Source: Armillaria gallica
Lineage: Eukaryota; Basidiomycota; Agaricomycetes; Agaricales; Physalacriaceae
Assembly (NCBI GenBank): GCA_037576215.1
Contig: JBANDB010000004.1
Location: 3,968,001 to 4,032,000, forward strand
Direction of reading: 5' to 3'
DNA: 64,000 nt
Of this stretch, positions 30,951 to 43,258 are shown piece by piece (the stretch's first letter is position 1; every line of letters begins with the position of its first letter). The notes under the pieces are model-generated. The model saw only the letters and a program-made list of their open reading frames with translations. It made no database searches and was not told the origin of the DNA. A program made the position numbers and the translations under genes.

Positions 30951-33900
30951 ATGTCAACCGAACAGGTCGACATTTCTCTGCAATCTACTGGATCACAACC
31001 AGATATCTCTCTCGGATCATTCGACTCCAGTTTCTCACCACCTCGACTGCCATCCAACACATCCAAGACGAATCCTTTGGCCACTCCGGTCGTTCAACAG
31101 AAGGCTGATTATTCACGGAGAAACGCTGGCGCGTCAAGTTATCTCGATGACACGGATGGCGATTTTCTAGACACGCCAGGGACCTCAAAGCCGCGATGGG
31201 GTGGTGAAGAAACGCCAGCAGCACTACGCGCAAAACGCAAATCTGGCGCCAAGGGTGCACTTACGCTCAGAGATCAAGAAAAGGTGCGTGTTAATTTGTC
31301 TATATACAATTGCTAATTATCCAGTAGCACATCGACCATCTGAAGAAGGAGAACTTTGACATCAAGATAAAATGCCACTTTCTCGAGGAACGTCTGGCGC
31401 AGCTCGCGCCCGGACCAGATGGATGCCGCCTTGAAGCAGAACATCGATCTCAAGATAGAACTGTCTGCGCGTGGACAGGAAGATCAAGCGCCTGAAGAAG
31501 CTCCTCCTTGAACTCGAGCGGGAGCTGGAGAGGATGCAGCGTGGGGCGGGTCGTGGTCGAGAAGAGAGTTGGAGGAGAAACTGGAGGAACGAGATCGCGA
31601 GATCCGAGAACTGCGAAGGCGGCAGAATGGGCACGGAAACGATGAGCGGGCTGCTGAATTGGAAGAGCAGTTGGAGGACGCTCGGGATTTGCTGGAGGAG
31701 AACAACGCGGAGATTGAGCGTCTGAGGGAAATGGTGGAGCGTGACGGGGATGGCGGTGATGACGGGGACAGTCAGCTGAAGCAGCGTGTGGCTGAGCTGG
31801 AGGCGGCGAATGAAGAGTGGCAACAGCGGATGCAGAATATGGCAGACGACTATGACGAAGAGAAGCAGGAGCTCGTTGGGTCGATAGAGTCGATGGGCTT
31901 GAAGATCGAGCAACTCCAGCACAGGAACGAGGCGCAGATGCAGGAGAGAAGTGAAAGTCGCGCCATGATGCTTGATGAACGGGAGCACAGGGAGGCCGTC
32001 GAGGATGATTTGAACCAGGTCAAGGATCGCTTGGCTGCTGCATTGATCGAGCTTCAGCAGAAAGACGATGAAATTGACCTGAAGAACGAGGAGCTCGACA
32101 ATCTCGTCGTCCAGCATGAGAACATTGTTGAGCAATGGCGAGGAGAGGTGGAAGAGACAAGAGGTCAGGTGGAAGAGTTACGGGACGTGAGCACTTTTTC
32201 TTTTTATCCTTCTCTCGTGTCCTGATTCCCATCCAGGTCCTTGCTGAACGTGATGCTGAATCGAAAGATCTGCGGCTTAACATCAATGAACTGGAGGCCA
32301 ATACTGAGGATCTGCATGCCAAGTTCGAGGCTGCATTGGCTCATCTGGAGCGCGAAGCAGAGGAAAAGGATAACGAGATCGAGACGTTGACCGATGCTGT
32401 CAAGGAACTTGGTGAACAGGTCTACAATTTAGAGGATGAGCGGGATCGCATACGCGACGCTGCGGATCGGATGCGGGAGGATGATGATGCGGAGAAGGAA
32501 CGTTTGGAGGCTATTCAGGCTGCACTCAAGGATGTGTGCCTCTCGTTTTCTTTGTTGCAGGTTTATCTGCTTATTCGTCGTAGAAATTGTCCCAGGTGAA
32601 AGCCCAACTTCAAGAGACAACCGAAGCATACGAGACATGCAGCCGAGAAATCCATGCACATCGCGCACGACAAGAGGAACTCGCGCAACACGTCGAGGAG
32701 CTAGTCGAAGAGGTAGAACGCGAACGTGAGACGCGAGAGCGGTCGGAGAATGCTTTGGAGGAAGTCGAGAAGAGAGGTCAGGATGAGCTGCGACGCGAGC
32801 GACGGGCGCTGGAAGCGAAGGAGAGCGCGCTGCAGAGTGCGTTGAATGATCTTTCGCGCGCGCAGTCCCTCTTGAGCCAGAGGGAAACAGATCTTCAGGC
32901 CGTTCAGACTGCTTTGCGGACACTGGAATCCGAGTCCAAGCGGGCTGGGGAGACGCATACGACTGCACAGTTCTCATTGCAGCTTGAGGTTGATCGTCTG
33001 AAGAGAGATCTTGAGCGGGTTGAGGATGAGTTGATGCGGGCGAGGAAAGAGCTCAACGAGAGGGAGAGCAAGGGTCGTGATAGGGACGGTGACTTGGACA
33101 AGTTGCATGGAGATAATAGGGAACTGTCGACGCAGCTCGCTGCTCAGACGCAGGCCCGGTTGAACCTTTCTGAGAAACTAGACGTGGTTCAGGGTAATTT
33201 GCGCACGTCGGAGGCAGAGGTTGCAGCGTTCAAGGCAAGAGTTGCTGAGTTGGAGGCGAGGTTGGGGAAGGACCAGCGGTCGCTGTTGAATGCCGAGAGT
33301 CAATACCGGGATCAGCTCACGGAGAGAAACACGCTGTTGTTGACTATCTACCAGTATATGGATAAGATATTGGGCGTTGATAAGACACCTGTAAGTTCCT
33401 TTTACTCTTCTTTTCTTTTATTGATGTCCGGGGTATAGAAAAAAGGCGAGACAAAGCCGTTCACGAATTTCAGCGTGTTCCATGACAATCTGATAACACG
33501 GTTGAAGGCACTCAGTCAAATCCAGCTGAACTTTGATAAGCAGTGTAAGGAGGTGGAGGGACGGTTTGTGGAGAAGCTTACGGATATGCGGAAACAGCTC
33601 GATACGCGGTGGAAGCAGATTGACAAGTTTGAGACGAGCGTGAAAGCGTATGCCGAGGTCAAGGCTGGTTGGCGACGGAAGTTCAGCGCAAAGGAGGGCG
33701 AGCTGGAAGCGATCAAGGTTTGTCTGTTCTTAATCGTCGGTTCTTTTCTGACTGTCCGTGCACAGACAACGAATGCAGAGATGGCGGCACAGCTGGCGAG
33801 TATGAAACGTCCAGGTCAGACGGACTCGATGGAAATACGGTCGCTGAGCACGCGCGCGGTGAACGCTGAGCGTCGGCTGAACAATGCGCAGAACCAGCTG

Positions 33901-34230
33901 TTGGCGACAGAGGAGAAGATGGCCCAGATGAACCAGAAGAGCTCGGCCGTCGATGCAAAGTGGGAGGCGAGGGTGAAGGAGTATGAGACACGGTTGAAGG
34001 CTGCTGAGGAGAGGGTGAAGAGGGAGAGGCAGGGTGGGAAGGAGAGAGTCGCAGAGTTGGAGGCTAGTGTCAAGTGAGTGTGTTGTTCAACCTTTTTGCT
34101 GGTTTTTCTGACTTGTTGTAGGGTGCTGCAGAGGCAGTTGGATTTGGCGCAGAGGAGAAGTCACCAGCTGAATGATGTTATTGATGCCAATAGGGTAGCT
34201 GGATCTCCTGGCAGTAATTCTTCACGATAG
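30951..34230 (+). CDS. Coiled-coil gamma-tubulin complex recruiter with CM1 motif (Mto1/Pcp1/Spc110-like)
   Basis: MSTEQVDISLQ, a serine-rich disordered start, then LTLRDQEK and, after a short intron, HIDHLKKENFDIKIKCHFLEERL. This is the centrosomin motif 1 (CM1) that binds the gamma-tubulin ring complex. It continues APDQMDAALKQNIDLKIEL if one base is ignored near 31409-31413. The rest is almost unbroken coiled coil (KRLKKLLLELEREL, EEKLEERDREIRELRRRQ, and many heptads) up to VIDANRVAGSPGSNSSR. Further one-base frame changes are needed near 31478 and 31565, all in the CM1-proximal exon. The protein presumably anchors microtubule nucleation at the spindle pole body or at cytoplasmic sites. 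Which of Mto1, Pcp1 or Spc110 is the orthologue cannot be settled by eye. Confidence 0.8.
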
Positions 34231-34413
34231 TCATGCTTAGTATATATTGTATCGACCAGGGATGATTGTATTTTAACTCGGTTGTAATGAACTCAGGGTA
34301 GAGTGACAGTGATCGCTGTAGGGCCGGGCACGTGGATACAATAACTGTACGCGTCTGTCTTCCACCACCATCGTTCTTGCTCCCTGACACCAACCCCGAC
34401 GGCGACGACGACG

Positions 34414-35835
34414 ATGAGCACGGTTCGCAGCCTCCACGATGTACCCGAAGAGGAACCGTACCTGTCGTCCTCCTCGACCTCTCCCTATTTCGACTCCTCA
34501 AGTGCTGCAACAGCCTCAACGTCCGCCCTAGGCTCGAACAGCAAGTCGTCGTCGAGGTTGAAAAATCGTCGTCTTCACGTCTTGGGCGAGTGTCGGCTGA
34601 GAACTTGACGTCGAAGAGAACGGTCGCAGCGACGAAGGATAGAAATATCCCCAGAATAAGAAGCACGCCGCGGTTACCTCATGAGCGGGATGCAGAAGAC
34701 GCTCCGAGTGCCGTCATGTACTGGAGTCGGGCGCCTGTGTACGGTGCCATACCGCAACGAAATATGCGAGGGCATACCGTTACGCTACTGGATAATGTTG
34801 CTTGGATTTTTGGTGGATGTGATGATAAAGATACGGCTAGGGATATCTATTGCTTTGACATTGGTGTGTGGCTAGCAGGTGGCCCCGACGCTGTTGACTG
34901 ACCCCACCCGGCAGATACGATGCAGTGGTCGCATCCCGACACCGTCGGCGACGCACCTCCTCCTTCACGGGCCCATACTGCAGTCATGGTCGGTCGCCAA
35001 ATCGTCGTGTACGGGGGCGGACAAGGCGGCACGTATTACGACGGCGTCTATGTGTTTGACACCAGTACCAGGGCCTGGTCGCGCCCTACAATCGTGGGAG
35101 ACATACCCCCGCCAAGGAGAGCGCATACTGCTGTTCTGTACGAGAACAAGGTATGGATCTTTGGGGGTGGAAACGGCATGACTGCGTTGAATGATGTCTG
35201 GACGTTGGACGTTTCGAACACAGCTGAGATGCGGTGGGAGAAGATAACGACGACGGGAGACAAGCAGCCGACGGCTAGGGGATACCATACTGCGAACCTT
35301 GCCGACCATTTCATGATCATTATCGGCGGGAGTGATGGAGCCGACTGTTTTGCGGAGATTTGGTTTTTGAATCTTAGTGAGTGCTAATCGAGTTTTGTAT
35401 TCTCATGGACCTCTCAATATTCTCCCCAGAAACTTTTGAGTGGACTTTAATAGACCTACCTGAAAACGAATCCTATAAACGATTATCTCATACCTCAACC
35501 CAAGTGGGGACTTATCTTTACGTTCAAGGCGGACATGACGGATCAGAGTATACATCTGACGTGAAATGCTTCAGCCTTGGCAAGTTCGACCGTCCTTCCG
35601 TTTTATTATTATGGGTATTAACATCGTGGTAACAGTGAACTTTCAGTACGAGAATCGACCAATATTCGGTCGACCACCCAGCCAGCGGGGATATCACGTT
35701 GCTGTGCTCGCCGACAGTCGACTCTTCTTTTTTGGTGGATACAACGGGATGACGGCCTTTGATGACGTCCATTTGATTGATTTGGCTGGCTCGGCGTTTT
35801 TGCCTCAAGTGACGAGCTTTGAGATCATGTTGTAG
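34414..35835 (+). CDS. Kelch-repeat protein
   Basis: ATG 34414 gives MSTVRSLHDVPEEEPYLSSS, a disordered Ser-rich start. One base appears to be missing in the A5 run at 34561-34565, after which the frame continues SSSSRLGRVSAENLT. Six Kelch-type blades follow, each with a GG pair and a W or Y: RGHTVTLLDNVAWIFGG, SRAHTAVMVGRQIVVYGGG, RRAHTAVLYENKVWIFGGG, ARGYHTANLADHFMIIIGGS, LSHTSTQVGTYLYVQGGHD and RGYHVAVLADSRLFFFGGY. The stop is at 35833-35835. Such beta-propellers act as protein-interaction scaffolds, for example in cell polarity (Tea1/Kel1) or Ras signalling. No coiled coil typical of Tea1 is seen, so the role is open. Confidence 0.85.
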
Positions 35836-36585
35836 TCTACACAACTGTCAGGTTGTAGCAGAGTCTGTTTTTTTATTTTCGATTAATCGATTGCCACCTG
35901 TACGAGCTGCTATACTACGACATTTGTTCAGACCTTACTTATCTCTAGGTATGCTTCAAGGACTAGGCGAGTGACTTAGAGCGTACTCTAACCCCGTACA
36001 GGCTTGCTGACGATGGATTGGAGATCCGTTGCCTTGCTGATATATCTTGTGTGCACGTTCTCACGATAATTTGGGGCAAACACACGTCGTTGGTCGCACC
36101 TCCAGGATAAAAGAATGTCAGGGAAGTTTAAACCCTGTCATAAGTGCACGATGTCGGTATTTGCAGAAAAGCGGAAAGGATAAGCAAGAGGTGCCGTCGC
36201 GCGATCACATGCTGTCCAACGCGCTAAGGCGCCACTATGACTACGTTCTCATAAAGATATCTATTACAGACTGAAATTGATTCAAATCGACAGCCATCGG
36301 TCATACAACGCAGCTGCGAGTGGGGTTGCGCTAGTCATGACATAGAACAAAGCAAGATTATTTCGCCAAGATCCTCAACACCAGTCTCCACTGTGCCATT
36401 GTGCTAGAGAAGTCTTGTTGTCGACCTCGAGATTCATTCTACAGGGATTTGTTGGGGAACAAGCGAAAAGGAACGTGAATACTCTGGGCGGCATGATATT
36501 CGAAACTGTAATTGATGCTAATCAGTGTACTGAGACTTTAGCAGCCCCATCGAGGTTTCAGCAAAGGGTAGACGCCTTTGAAAGT
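35836..36585. other. Intergenic carrying the TFC4 fragment; otherwise empty
   Basis: Besides the fragment at 36183-36362, I see only the downstream flanks of the Kelch gene and of the GRDP gene. The two converge here. No further gene was found. Confidence 0.4.
36183..36362 (-). repeat. Duplicated 3' end of the TFC4/SFC4 gene
   Basis: About 180 bp match 43150-43340, including gaggtgccgtcgcgcgatca and gacagccatcggtcatacaa. On the minus strand the copy encodes NLALFYVMTSATPLAAALYDRWLSI and a stop; the parent reads NLALIYVMTGATPLAAALYDRWLSI. It thus carries the final coding exon plus 3' flank, in the same orientation as the parent, 7 kb away. No upstream exon is present, so it is not a gene. Confidence 0.85.
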
Positions 36586-39207
36586 CTAACCGCAACCCCC
36601 GCCTCCACCGCAACCTCCACCTCCACCTCCCCCGCAGCCTCCTCCGAAAATTCCTCCTCCTCCTCCTCCTCTACGACCTCCACCACCACTACTACGTCCA
36701 CCACCACCGCTACGTCCGCCACTGCTACGTCCTCCTCCTCCACTGCTACCGCTACGTCCTCCACTACCACTACCACGAGGACCTGGGCTGCTTCCCCCGC
36801 CACTTCCAGCACCTAAACGAAGAACTAATTAGACATCACTCAACATTCGACGATGTTCAAACTTACCATCAGTTCCACAACCGCCAATGCCCTTCCAAAC
36901 AAAAGAGATAAGTCCAAAGCAAAGCAAGATCATGAAAAAAGAAAGGACTCACACCACCACCCTTGCCGACTACATGACCCGTGGTCGCTACACACTCGGT
37001 ACCATAGTTAAAGTACAATGGCACGGGCACCAGAAAAGCTGGGTCATGACCGACACCACTTCCCTTCCCCTCCTCTTGCTTAAGCCTCCTCTCCCGCGTT
37101 TCCAGCCTTGCTCGCCTCATGGCGGAGACTTGATCCCGGTGCAGGTACGAGTACACCGCATTATGGTCGCTCGGGTGAGTGGCTGCCAGAAGATCGCTCC
37201 GGTCTCGAGGCGGTACGAGGTGTGATGGTGGTCCCGACTGTTTATGTATCGATACAAGCCTATTTAATCTTTGCCCAATTGTGTCGCCTGGCAGTGGACA
37301 CCCACAGTGAGCGTATGGGATCCCGAAACGGTCCTACAAAGGGTCAGTAAGACTAACGAAAAGGAGAGGGTCAATAACGCACTTGCCACGCCCGACAAGT
37401 GGTGTCGAAAGCATCTGACAATTTGTTTTCAGCGACCTTGTCGTCGTGGTCGACGAAACGATGGATATATTCGAGACAGTCGTGCGAGTACTGCCGAGCC
37501 GTGAGCTGGTGAGTATGCCAGACCAGGTCAATGTCCAGTGTTGGGACAAAGAAGCCAGTCGGTGACGAAGACATGAGGTCAAGGAATCTAAATTGTTGAG
37601 GTCATTGAGGATGAAGACCAAGAGGACAAGCCCTACTTACGCGTGATAACGAGCCGTGCAGTGTTTGAGGACCACCTCATCCTCAGAAGACGAGAAAAAG
37701 TCCTGTTCTGTCCAGCCCAACTTATGCATTTTGTCGACAAAGGAACCTTGTCGAAGAACCTTCATGATGGACTCAGTGTTCTGCAGTTATGATGGTCGCA
37801 AAAGCACATACCGCTCCAATGAGATCTAAGGAAAATATTTTGTCGTCTTCGTATGCGCCCATGATACAGAACAACCTATCGTTTCGATATTAGAATCGCC
37901 AGAGAAATCGCAAACAAAAACGTACAGTTGTCCTCCGTACGATTTGATACGCTGGCCCATAGCGCCTTGAATTTTTTTCATACTATAATCCATCTGGTTC
38001 TGTATCTTGACCGCCCATTGCTGTTCAGTTATTGCATCTCCTACGCGTGGGATTATCTTCAAAATTCTGGTCTTGATCGCCTTGGCACGACTCGAATTCT
38101 CGATCTTGTCAGGGGTATGAAGGGTTCCACTAGAGGTCTAAGATATCAGTCAACGGAAAGAAAAAGACGGCGGTCAGGACGCACGCAAGGACGTTGATAC
38201 CTACCAGGTCGCCCACAAGTTTATGGACAGCCAGTCTTTCCTTGGTAATCATTAGCGAACACGCTGTGCACCTGGTCGTGAAGAGTTGCTGGAGATATCC
38301 GGTGCCATTGGAATCTACTAGGCCTAGATCTCTTCAGACATGGCTATTAAATAATTCAAAAGGCCATACTCACGAACTTTGACCTTCGTGAGACATTGAG
38401 GGCAGGCTATTTCTCGGTTAGTCAATACCAATGCCGACTCGAAAGGATCATAAGGAAGGTGGGTTTTCTGCATCCATGCCTGGACACGGGCATCTGATGG
38501 GGACGAGTCAATGGTATAGCATGTCTGCTCCTAATGCGTCCAATCAGCTCAACCCGAGAAAAAAATTATGCGAGATAAGCGTACCAGGTCCTGGAACCAG
38601 TTACCGGTACCCGCAAGTATCTTGATGTGCTCGTTTCGTAGGGAGTCTTCAGAATACCGCCTGATATACGATCAATATAACATCACGGAGGCAACCGTGT
38701 GAAACATACGCAGGATTTAACAAGTAGGCGTGCCACACCTGTACATCTAGATTAATGAGGTCTTAGATATCAAAACGTGGTACTCGCCGTGATAACATCA
38801 ACAGGAGGCAAGCACTGATTAGCGAGATCCATTTCGTCAGCTCTTGTCACTGTCAGCTCTTTGCACCACCTTTCGAACCTGATAAATACGGTCAAGTCCC
38901 GAAGGTCGACCAGTGACTAGGGAACGTACCTCTCAACAGCCAGTCCAACAAACCAAGACCACCTGCGCTCCTTATCTTCGGGAGCATCTCTATATCTGGA
39001 TCGGTCCATCTCTTCAACCTGTTCTTTGAGGGAGGTAAAGTGTTTCAACAAACATAAGTGACCCTTGAGCTGGGATATGCTAACAAAGGGTGTCTGAATA
39101 GCACGACGGCCGATGAACAGAGGATAGGTTAACTCGTATGAAGGTGACGAGGTGTCAGAGTCGTTGCCGCCACTCGGTTGTGCGGAATATGATGACGGGA
39201 TGTCCAT
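36586..39207 (-). CDS. Glycine-rich domain-containing protein (GRDP / DUF1399 family)
   Basis: ATG 39207 gives MDIPSSYSAQPSGGND. Conserved blocks in order: FVGLAVERF and FERWCKELT, then LPPVDVITVWHAYLLNP, further down LDIDLVWHTHQLTARQYSHDCLEYI and RFVDHDDKVAENKLSDAF. Repeated (P)xxDx(x)VWH.(H/Y).L motifs define the GRDP family. The C-terminus is extreme: GGGGRSSGGRSGGGG followed by runs of glycine with cysteine (GGGCGGGG, GGGGCG) up to TAG 36588-36586. Plant GRDPs are linked to osmotic stress and development; the fungal role is unknown. Many short introns are present; not all were fixed. On the opposite strand the Gly-rich part reads as an artificial Ser/Thr-rich frame. Confidence 0.8.
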
Positions 39208-40130
39208 TGGGTAGATGGGAATGATCACAACATTTTATATAGTGAGTTTAAGCGCTACACATGGGATGACGATATTAGCGGGGTCCTGACCCGAGAAATG
39301 TATCGAGCTGTTGATATGGCGCTTGTTCAAGGGTTCGTGGCCTCTTAACACTGTTGCATTGCCATCAGCATACCGTACATTACGCAAAGTAATAGTTAAC
39401 TACCAGCGACCCATTCAGAGAGAATACTCATTCTTTATGTGATCTTGGATAAGCATGGTCCTCAGTATTCAAGAGGTCTGTTTAAGTGTCAGCGCTTGTC
39501 CACCCGCTGCCTTGAGATAGAGATCTAGGGTAATGTGAGTATATATCCCTAATTGACAAGTGGTGCGGTTACCAGAGTACTTTCGACATTTCTTCACCGC
39601 TTTGACAAGCATCTCAGAGCACTGCATTTGTTCTATCATGTGTGCCGCCGACGTGACAGCCGTTCTGGGTACAATGTTGGGGAGACCTACTGTCCAGAAT
39701 GAGACGCGGTCTAGGTCCACCGTAGACCGGTGGGTCAGCACAGTCATATCGGCAACCCTCTCCCGTGGAGAGGAGATCGTCTTTTCTCTTGTAGTCCTAA
39801 GAGCAGAGCGTGTGCATGCACTAATGCTAGTGCGTATTCCTGCGAGCGCGGCACATTACGGGCCATGACCTAATAGAGTTTAGAGTTTAGAAACCGGTAT
39901 GCGGTCCCAATAAGGAACACCGGGGTTCTGTGCCGCCACGAAACGTGTCACAGACCATAGCCACATCGTGCCGCTGTGATATCCACCAGCTGCCAACTGG
40001 GAACGTCTCACGGGTTTAATACAGCTACAGGGACCAAGGGGAAGGAATCAATTGAAATTTGAAGCTCTCAGTCAACAGTCTCGAACCAAAAGTTCATGCC
40101 CCATCCAAAAACAAATCCGTACCCATACAA
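39208..40130. other. Intergenic, no gene recognised
   Basis: About 920 bp between the GRDP start and the LINE remnant. Open frames of 90-100 codons overlap on both strands near 39470-39868 but show no family features and no convincing splice structure. This could be decayed transposon sequence. Confidence 0.35.
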
Positions 40131-40600
40131 TTAGAGCGGTGTGTACCATAGCGATAGAGGAGGTACATACACAGGCGCAGCCCTGAATATCTCCAATACA
40201 TGATGTACATATTGCGCTAATCGAGAGTCCAGTGTTGGCAACTGTAACAAGCAGGCTAAACGGTCCTCGTCATCTAGGCGATTCCATGCATCACCGAGCA
40301 TGGGACATGCAGCATGGATGTCGGCAAGAAAGAGACCACGCAGCTCAACCAATCCTGGAGCAATGGTACAACGGAGGAGGCAGTGCATCTCATCCCTCCA
40401 CGGCAATCTTGCAGTAACGGCATAATCGCCACTCACGTGGAATCCTAGGGCGATAGCGTTCTGACCAACGCAAGACTTCGACGGCGAGGACATGAGAAGA
40501 CAAGAAGAGACGTGTGAGAGCCTTACCCACCGTCCCACCATGGCCATTCTCTCTGAGACGTGCCAAACAGGTTGACGGGTAAATCAACAATGACGTCAAG
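40131..40600 (-). mobile_element. Non-LTR retrotransposon (LINE) 3' remnant
   Basis: The minus strand reads RWSERYRPRIPREWRLCRYCKIAVE, then, shifted by one base, DEMHCLLRCT..LVELRGLFLADIHAACP and LDDEDRLACLLQLPTLDSRLAQYVHHVLEI. The CRYC..VEDEMH..L.C cysteine-histidine block after a tryptophan-rich loop is the usual C-terminal end of basidiomycete LINE reverse transcriptases. No RT or endonuclease domain is present upstream, so this is a 5'-truncated and inactive copy. No clear poly-A tail or target-site duplication was found. Confidence 0.65.
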
Positions 40601-41369
40601 TACGGGGAATCGATGAAGGTTTAACCCGGCAATGACGTCGTTGTACAGTATACAACATGAAACAGCACTGAGACTGGTAAAGAGGGGGACAAGACTGTGT
40701 GAGTTATGGGAGATACATAATATTCAACTCAAATGCATGGATGCATGAGAAGACGACGAGGAGGCATGGTGCATACTTGTAGGAAACAAAAAGCACAAAG
40801 AATAGTGAAAGAATAACTCGCCTGCAGTGCGAATAAGATAACCACAGGCAGGGATATCTGGTGCGAACTGTGCATAAGGCCAGATTTCACCAAGGGTATG
40901 CGCAAGGCAAATCACACGAACACCAACGGCCAGTCTTCTGCTTCTGAATCTGACAACCAAGGGAAGGGACTCCCGGCGCACAGTGCGCCTGTATCAAGAG
41001 TTTACCGGAGGCATGGACAGACAGCACAGCGACAAGAACCTGTGAACGTGTGCATGAAGGTATGCGCCCGGCAAATCACACGAACACCACAGGCCAGTCT
41101 TCTGCTTCTGAATCTGACAACCAAGGGAAGGGACTCCTGGCGCACAGTGCGCCTGTATCAAGAGTTTACCGGAGGCATGGACAGACAGCGCAGCAACAAG
41201 AACCTGGGAATCCATGGTCAAGCATGCTCTCCAGAATCGCTGGTTTCCGTATCCCGAACCGTGAGCAGGGGCGCCGTAAGCGGTGAGTGTCAACGCAGTA
41301 GTATTGAAGGAAAAAGTACCAACTAATATTCCGGGAAGCAGCTGTGCACATCGGCATCGATGAAACAAT
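40601..41369. other. Intergenic with tandem duplication; no gene recognised
   Basis: Apart from the 164-bp tandem repeat (listed separately), only short frames exist. The minus strand near 40780-40920 reads EIWPYAQFAPDIPACGYLIRTAG, which is protein-like but unassigned. It may be a piece of a membrane protein gene. Confidence 0.3.
40895..41222 (+). repeat. 164-bp tandem direct duplication
   Basis: Two adjacent units, 40895-41058 and 41059 to about 41215. Both start ggtatgcgc and share ggccagtcttctgcttctga, gaagggactcc and gtttaccggaggcatggaca with only a few differences, so the duplication is recent. It does not keep a coding frame that I recognise. Confidence 0.85.
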
Positions 41370-42720
41370 CTATTTCATCGATCTGTCCAACGTCAACTTT
41401 GAGAAGAGGTAACACGATCCTCTGAAGTCGTAGATCACCACACACAATGGCGACGATCTGTAGTTGATACAGAAATTTGACGATCTCGGATTAATCGGTG
41501 TTTCGTGATCCCACACAAAAGTCGCCACCAAGGCTCCACAGAAGACGGATCCAGACAAAATGTAACGATAAGGCGGCAAGGAGCGAATCAGAATGTCGAG
41601 TACATTTGCAACACTGAAAGAGACAGACACCAAAAACCAGAATATACTTCATGCCTTCCCAGCCATAAGTCATATCTCATCGTACTGGCGTAAGTCTTAT
41701 CATGAGTATCGGTGAGATCTGCGACAGTTGCGACGAGTGTGTTGATGATCGTGATGACAGTGAGAAGAACAATGCCTGTCCTAGAGTGAGTATATGCGCA
41801 GTCAGGTAATAAAACAAACATAGCATAGATTTTGCTCACCAATAGTGGCACCCCCGCCTTGCCCATTCTGACAACACGCTTTCTTGCTCTGCACGTCATG
41901 AAAATGAACATTCACAAATGCAATTAATGTACTTTGAGGAACCCGGTGAAAGAGAACGCAAAAAACGGCAGCATTTTTACGCGGCTAACCAACATCAAAT
42001 TCGGAATGGGCAGGAATTGGCAACGAAGTACACGGCGAGGAATATGAATGTGATAGATCCAACGACGGACGCAATGGACGTTTGTAGCGGGACTAGAAAA
42101 ACAACTAGACCCTTTGAAGAGATGCGACACGGCGTACTCATGATGATGGGTAGCAGTCCAATATCAATAATGAAAGTCAAACCTCACTGCCTTAGCCCCA
42201 TGGATCGAAATTGACGTATCTTCCTTAGGTGTTCCCGATGGAACTGCCATGCATTGGTGAATGCATCCTTCCATCAGGATTCAGGACAGCGAACAGTGCA
42301 GATGTGAGGCTGAATGATAGACCGGTGAACTGGCAAAGGCCGTTTACCCAAGCGAAGAGCCGGATGTCGCTGGATGAGTATTAGGGAGGGGAGTGAATAT
42401 CGTTCACGAAAGAACTATTCGCCGCTGCACGCTGGACACTGATCAGTTCGAACGGCAGCGACGCACTGACTTGAAGTCTCTGCGATGTCTGTGAGACGAA
42501 CGTAGTAACACCACAGAGAAAAGACCAGTCTGATTGTTCGTCAATGAAAAGATACATTTGTAAGTATATGCACTCACGAAAACTAGCAAAACATCCAGCG
42601 TATCCCTCCATCCTTTCACCATCTCGATATCAAATGCTCTTCAAGGTATGTTCTCCAAACCTTGGCAGCCGGACGTCGGACCTAGCTCGTACTGCTTGTC
42701 TTCTGGGGGTTTCTGCTCGT
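41370..42720 (-). CDS. DUF6535 membrane protein gene, partly degraded or mis-sequenced
   Basis: On the minus strand the DUF6535 order is visible across exons and frames. It has VKGWRDTLDVLLVF, an intron, TGLFSVV.. and TTFVSQTSQRLQ, PFELISVQRAAANSS, and LFAWVNGLCQFTGLSFSLTSALFAVL. Then come WQFHREHLRKIRQFRSMGL, FIIDIGLLPIIMSTPC, LVVFLVPLQTSIASVVGSITFIFLAVYF and ANSCPFRI. These correspond to the family's paired TM helices, its RQFR.EGL block and the CP(Y/F)R end. The frame changes at least once near 42500. The ends of the gene, including the start codon, are not certain. DUF6535 proteins are multi-TM proteins of unknown function, abundant in mushroom fungi. Confidence 0.55.
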
Positions 42721-43258
42721 AGTTAAATGGACATTCCTTTTACTTTCAATGAGCTTCACTATGCTCGAGAAAAAGTTGATAACACGCACCTTTGACTAAA
42801 ATTTTGGGAGTCCTCTCACCAATCAGTCCTTTTGTAGATTTCTTTCTTCTGCGCGACGAGTAGTTGGTCGGGTTCTCGATGTCGGGCTGGTCATTGTCAG
42901 AATGGGTAACTCATTCAGCAAATTTCTTCGTCTTTTCATTGTCAGATACGGACAGGAAAGAAGGCGTGACTGTGGAAGATGGTGGTACGAAACAAACAGC
43001 GTGATGAGCGCTGGATGGAAAATTGTCAGCCGTCACTTTGTTTGTTTCCAACTTCGGTCTGACACTGGGAGTATTTGACGCCGACTTTTATTTATCTGAC
43101 CGTCTTTACTGTGTATACATTGCTCGACATTTATTAAAACATGCCTAGTAAGCAAGAGGTGCCGTCGCGCGATCACATGCTGTCCGACGCGCTAATGCGC
43201 CACTGCAAAGAACCTTAACTCGTTGTCATAATGATATCTATTACAAGCTGATATTGAT
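42721..43258. other. Intergenic, parental copy of the TFC4 3' repeat begins here
   Basis: This is the flank between the DUF6535 gene and the TFC4 stop. From about 43150 on, the sequence is the parent of the repeat at 36183-36362. Nothing else was recognised. Confidence 0.4.

Noticed and set aside
31362..32135. 257-codon minus-strand frame rich in leucine
   Set aside because: Antisense of the coiled-coil repeats of the CM1 protein.
36415..36816. Plus-strand open frame rich in Ser/Thr/Ala
   Set aside because: It is the complement of the Gly-rich C-terminus of the GRDP gene, whose upstream exons have clear family motifs.
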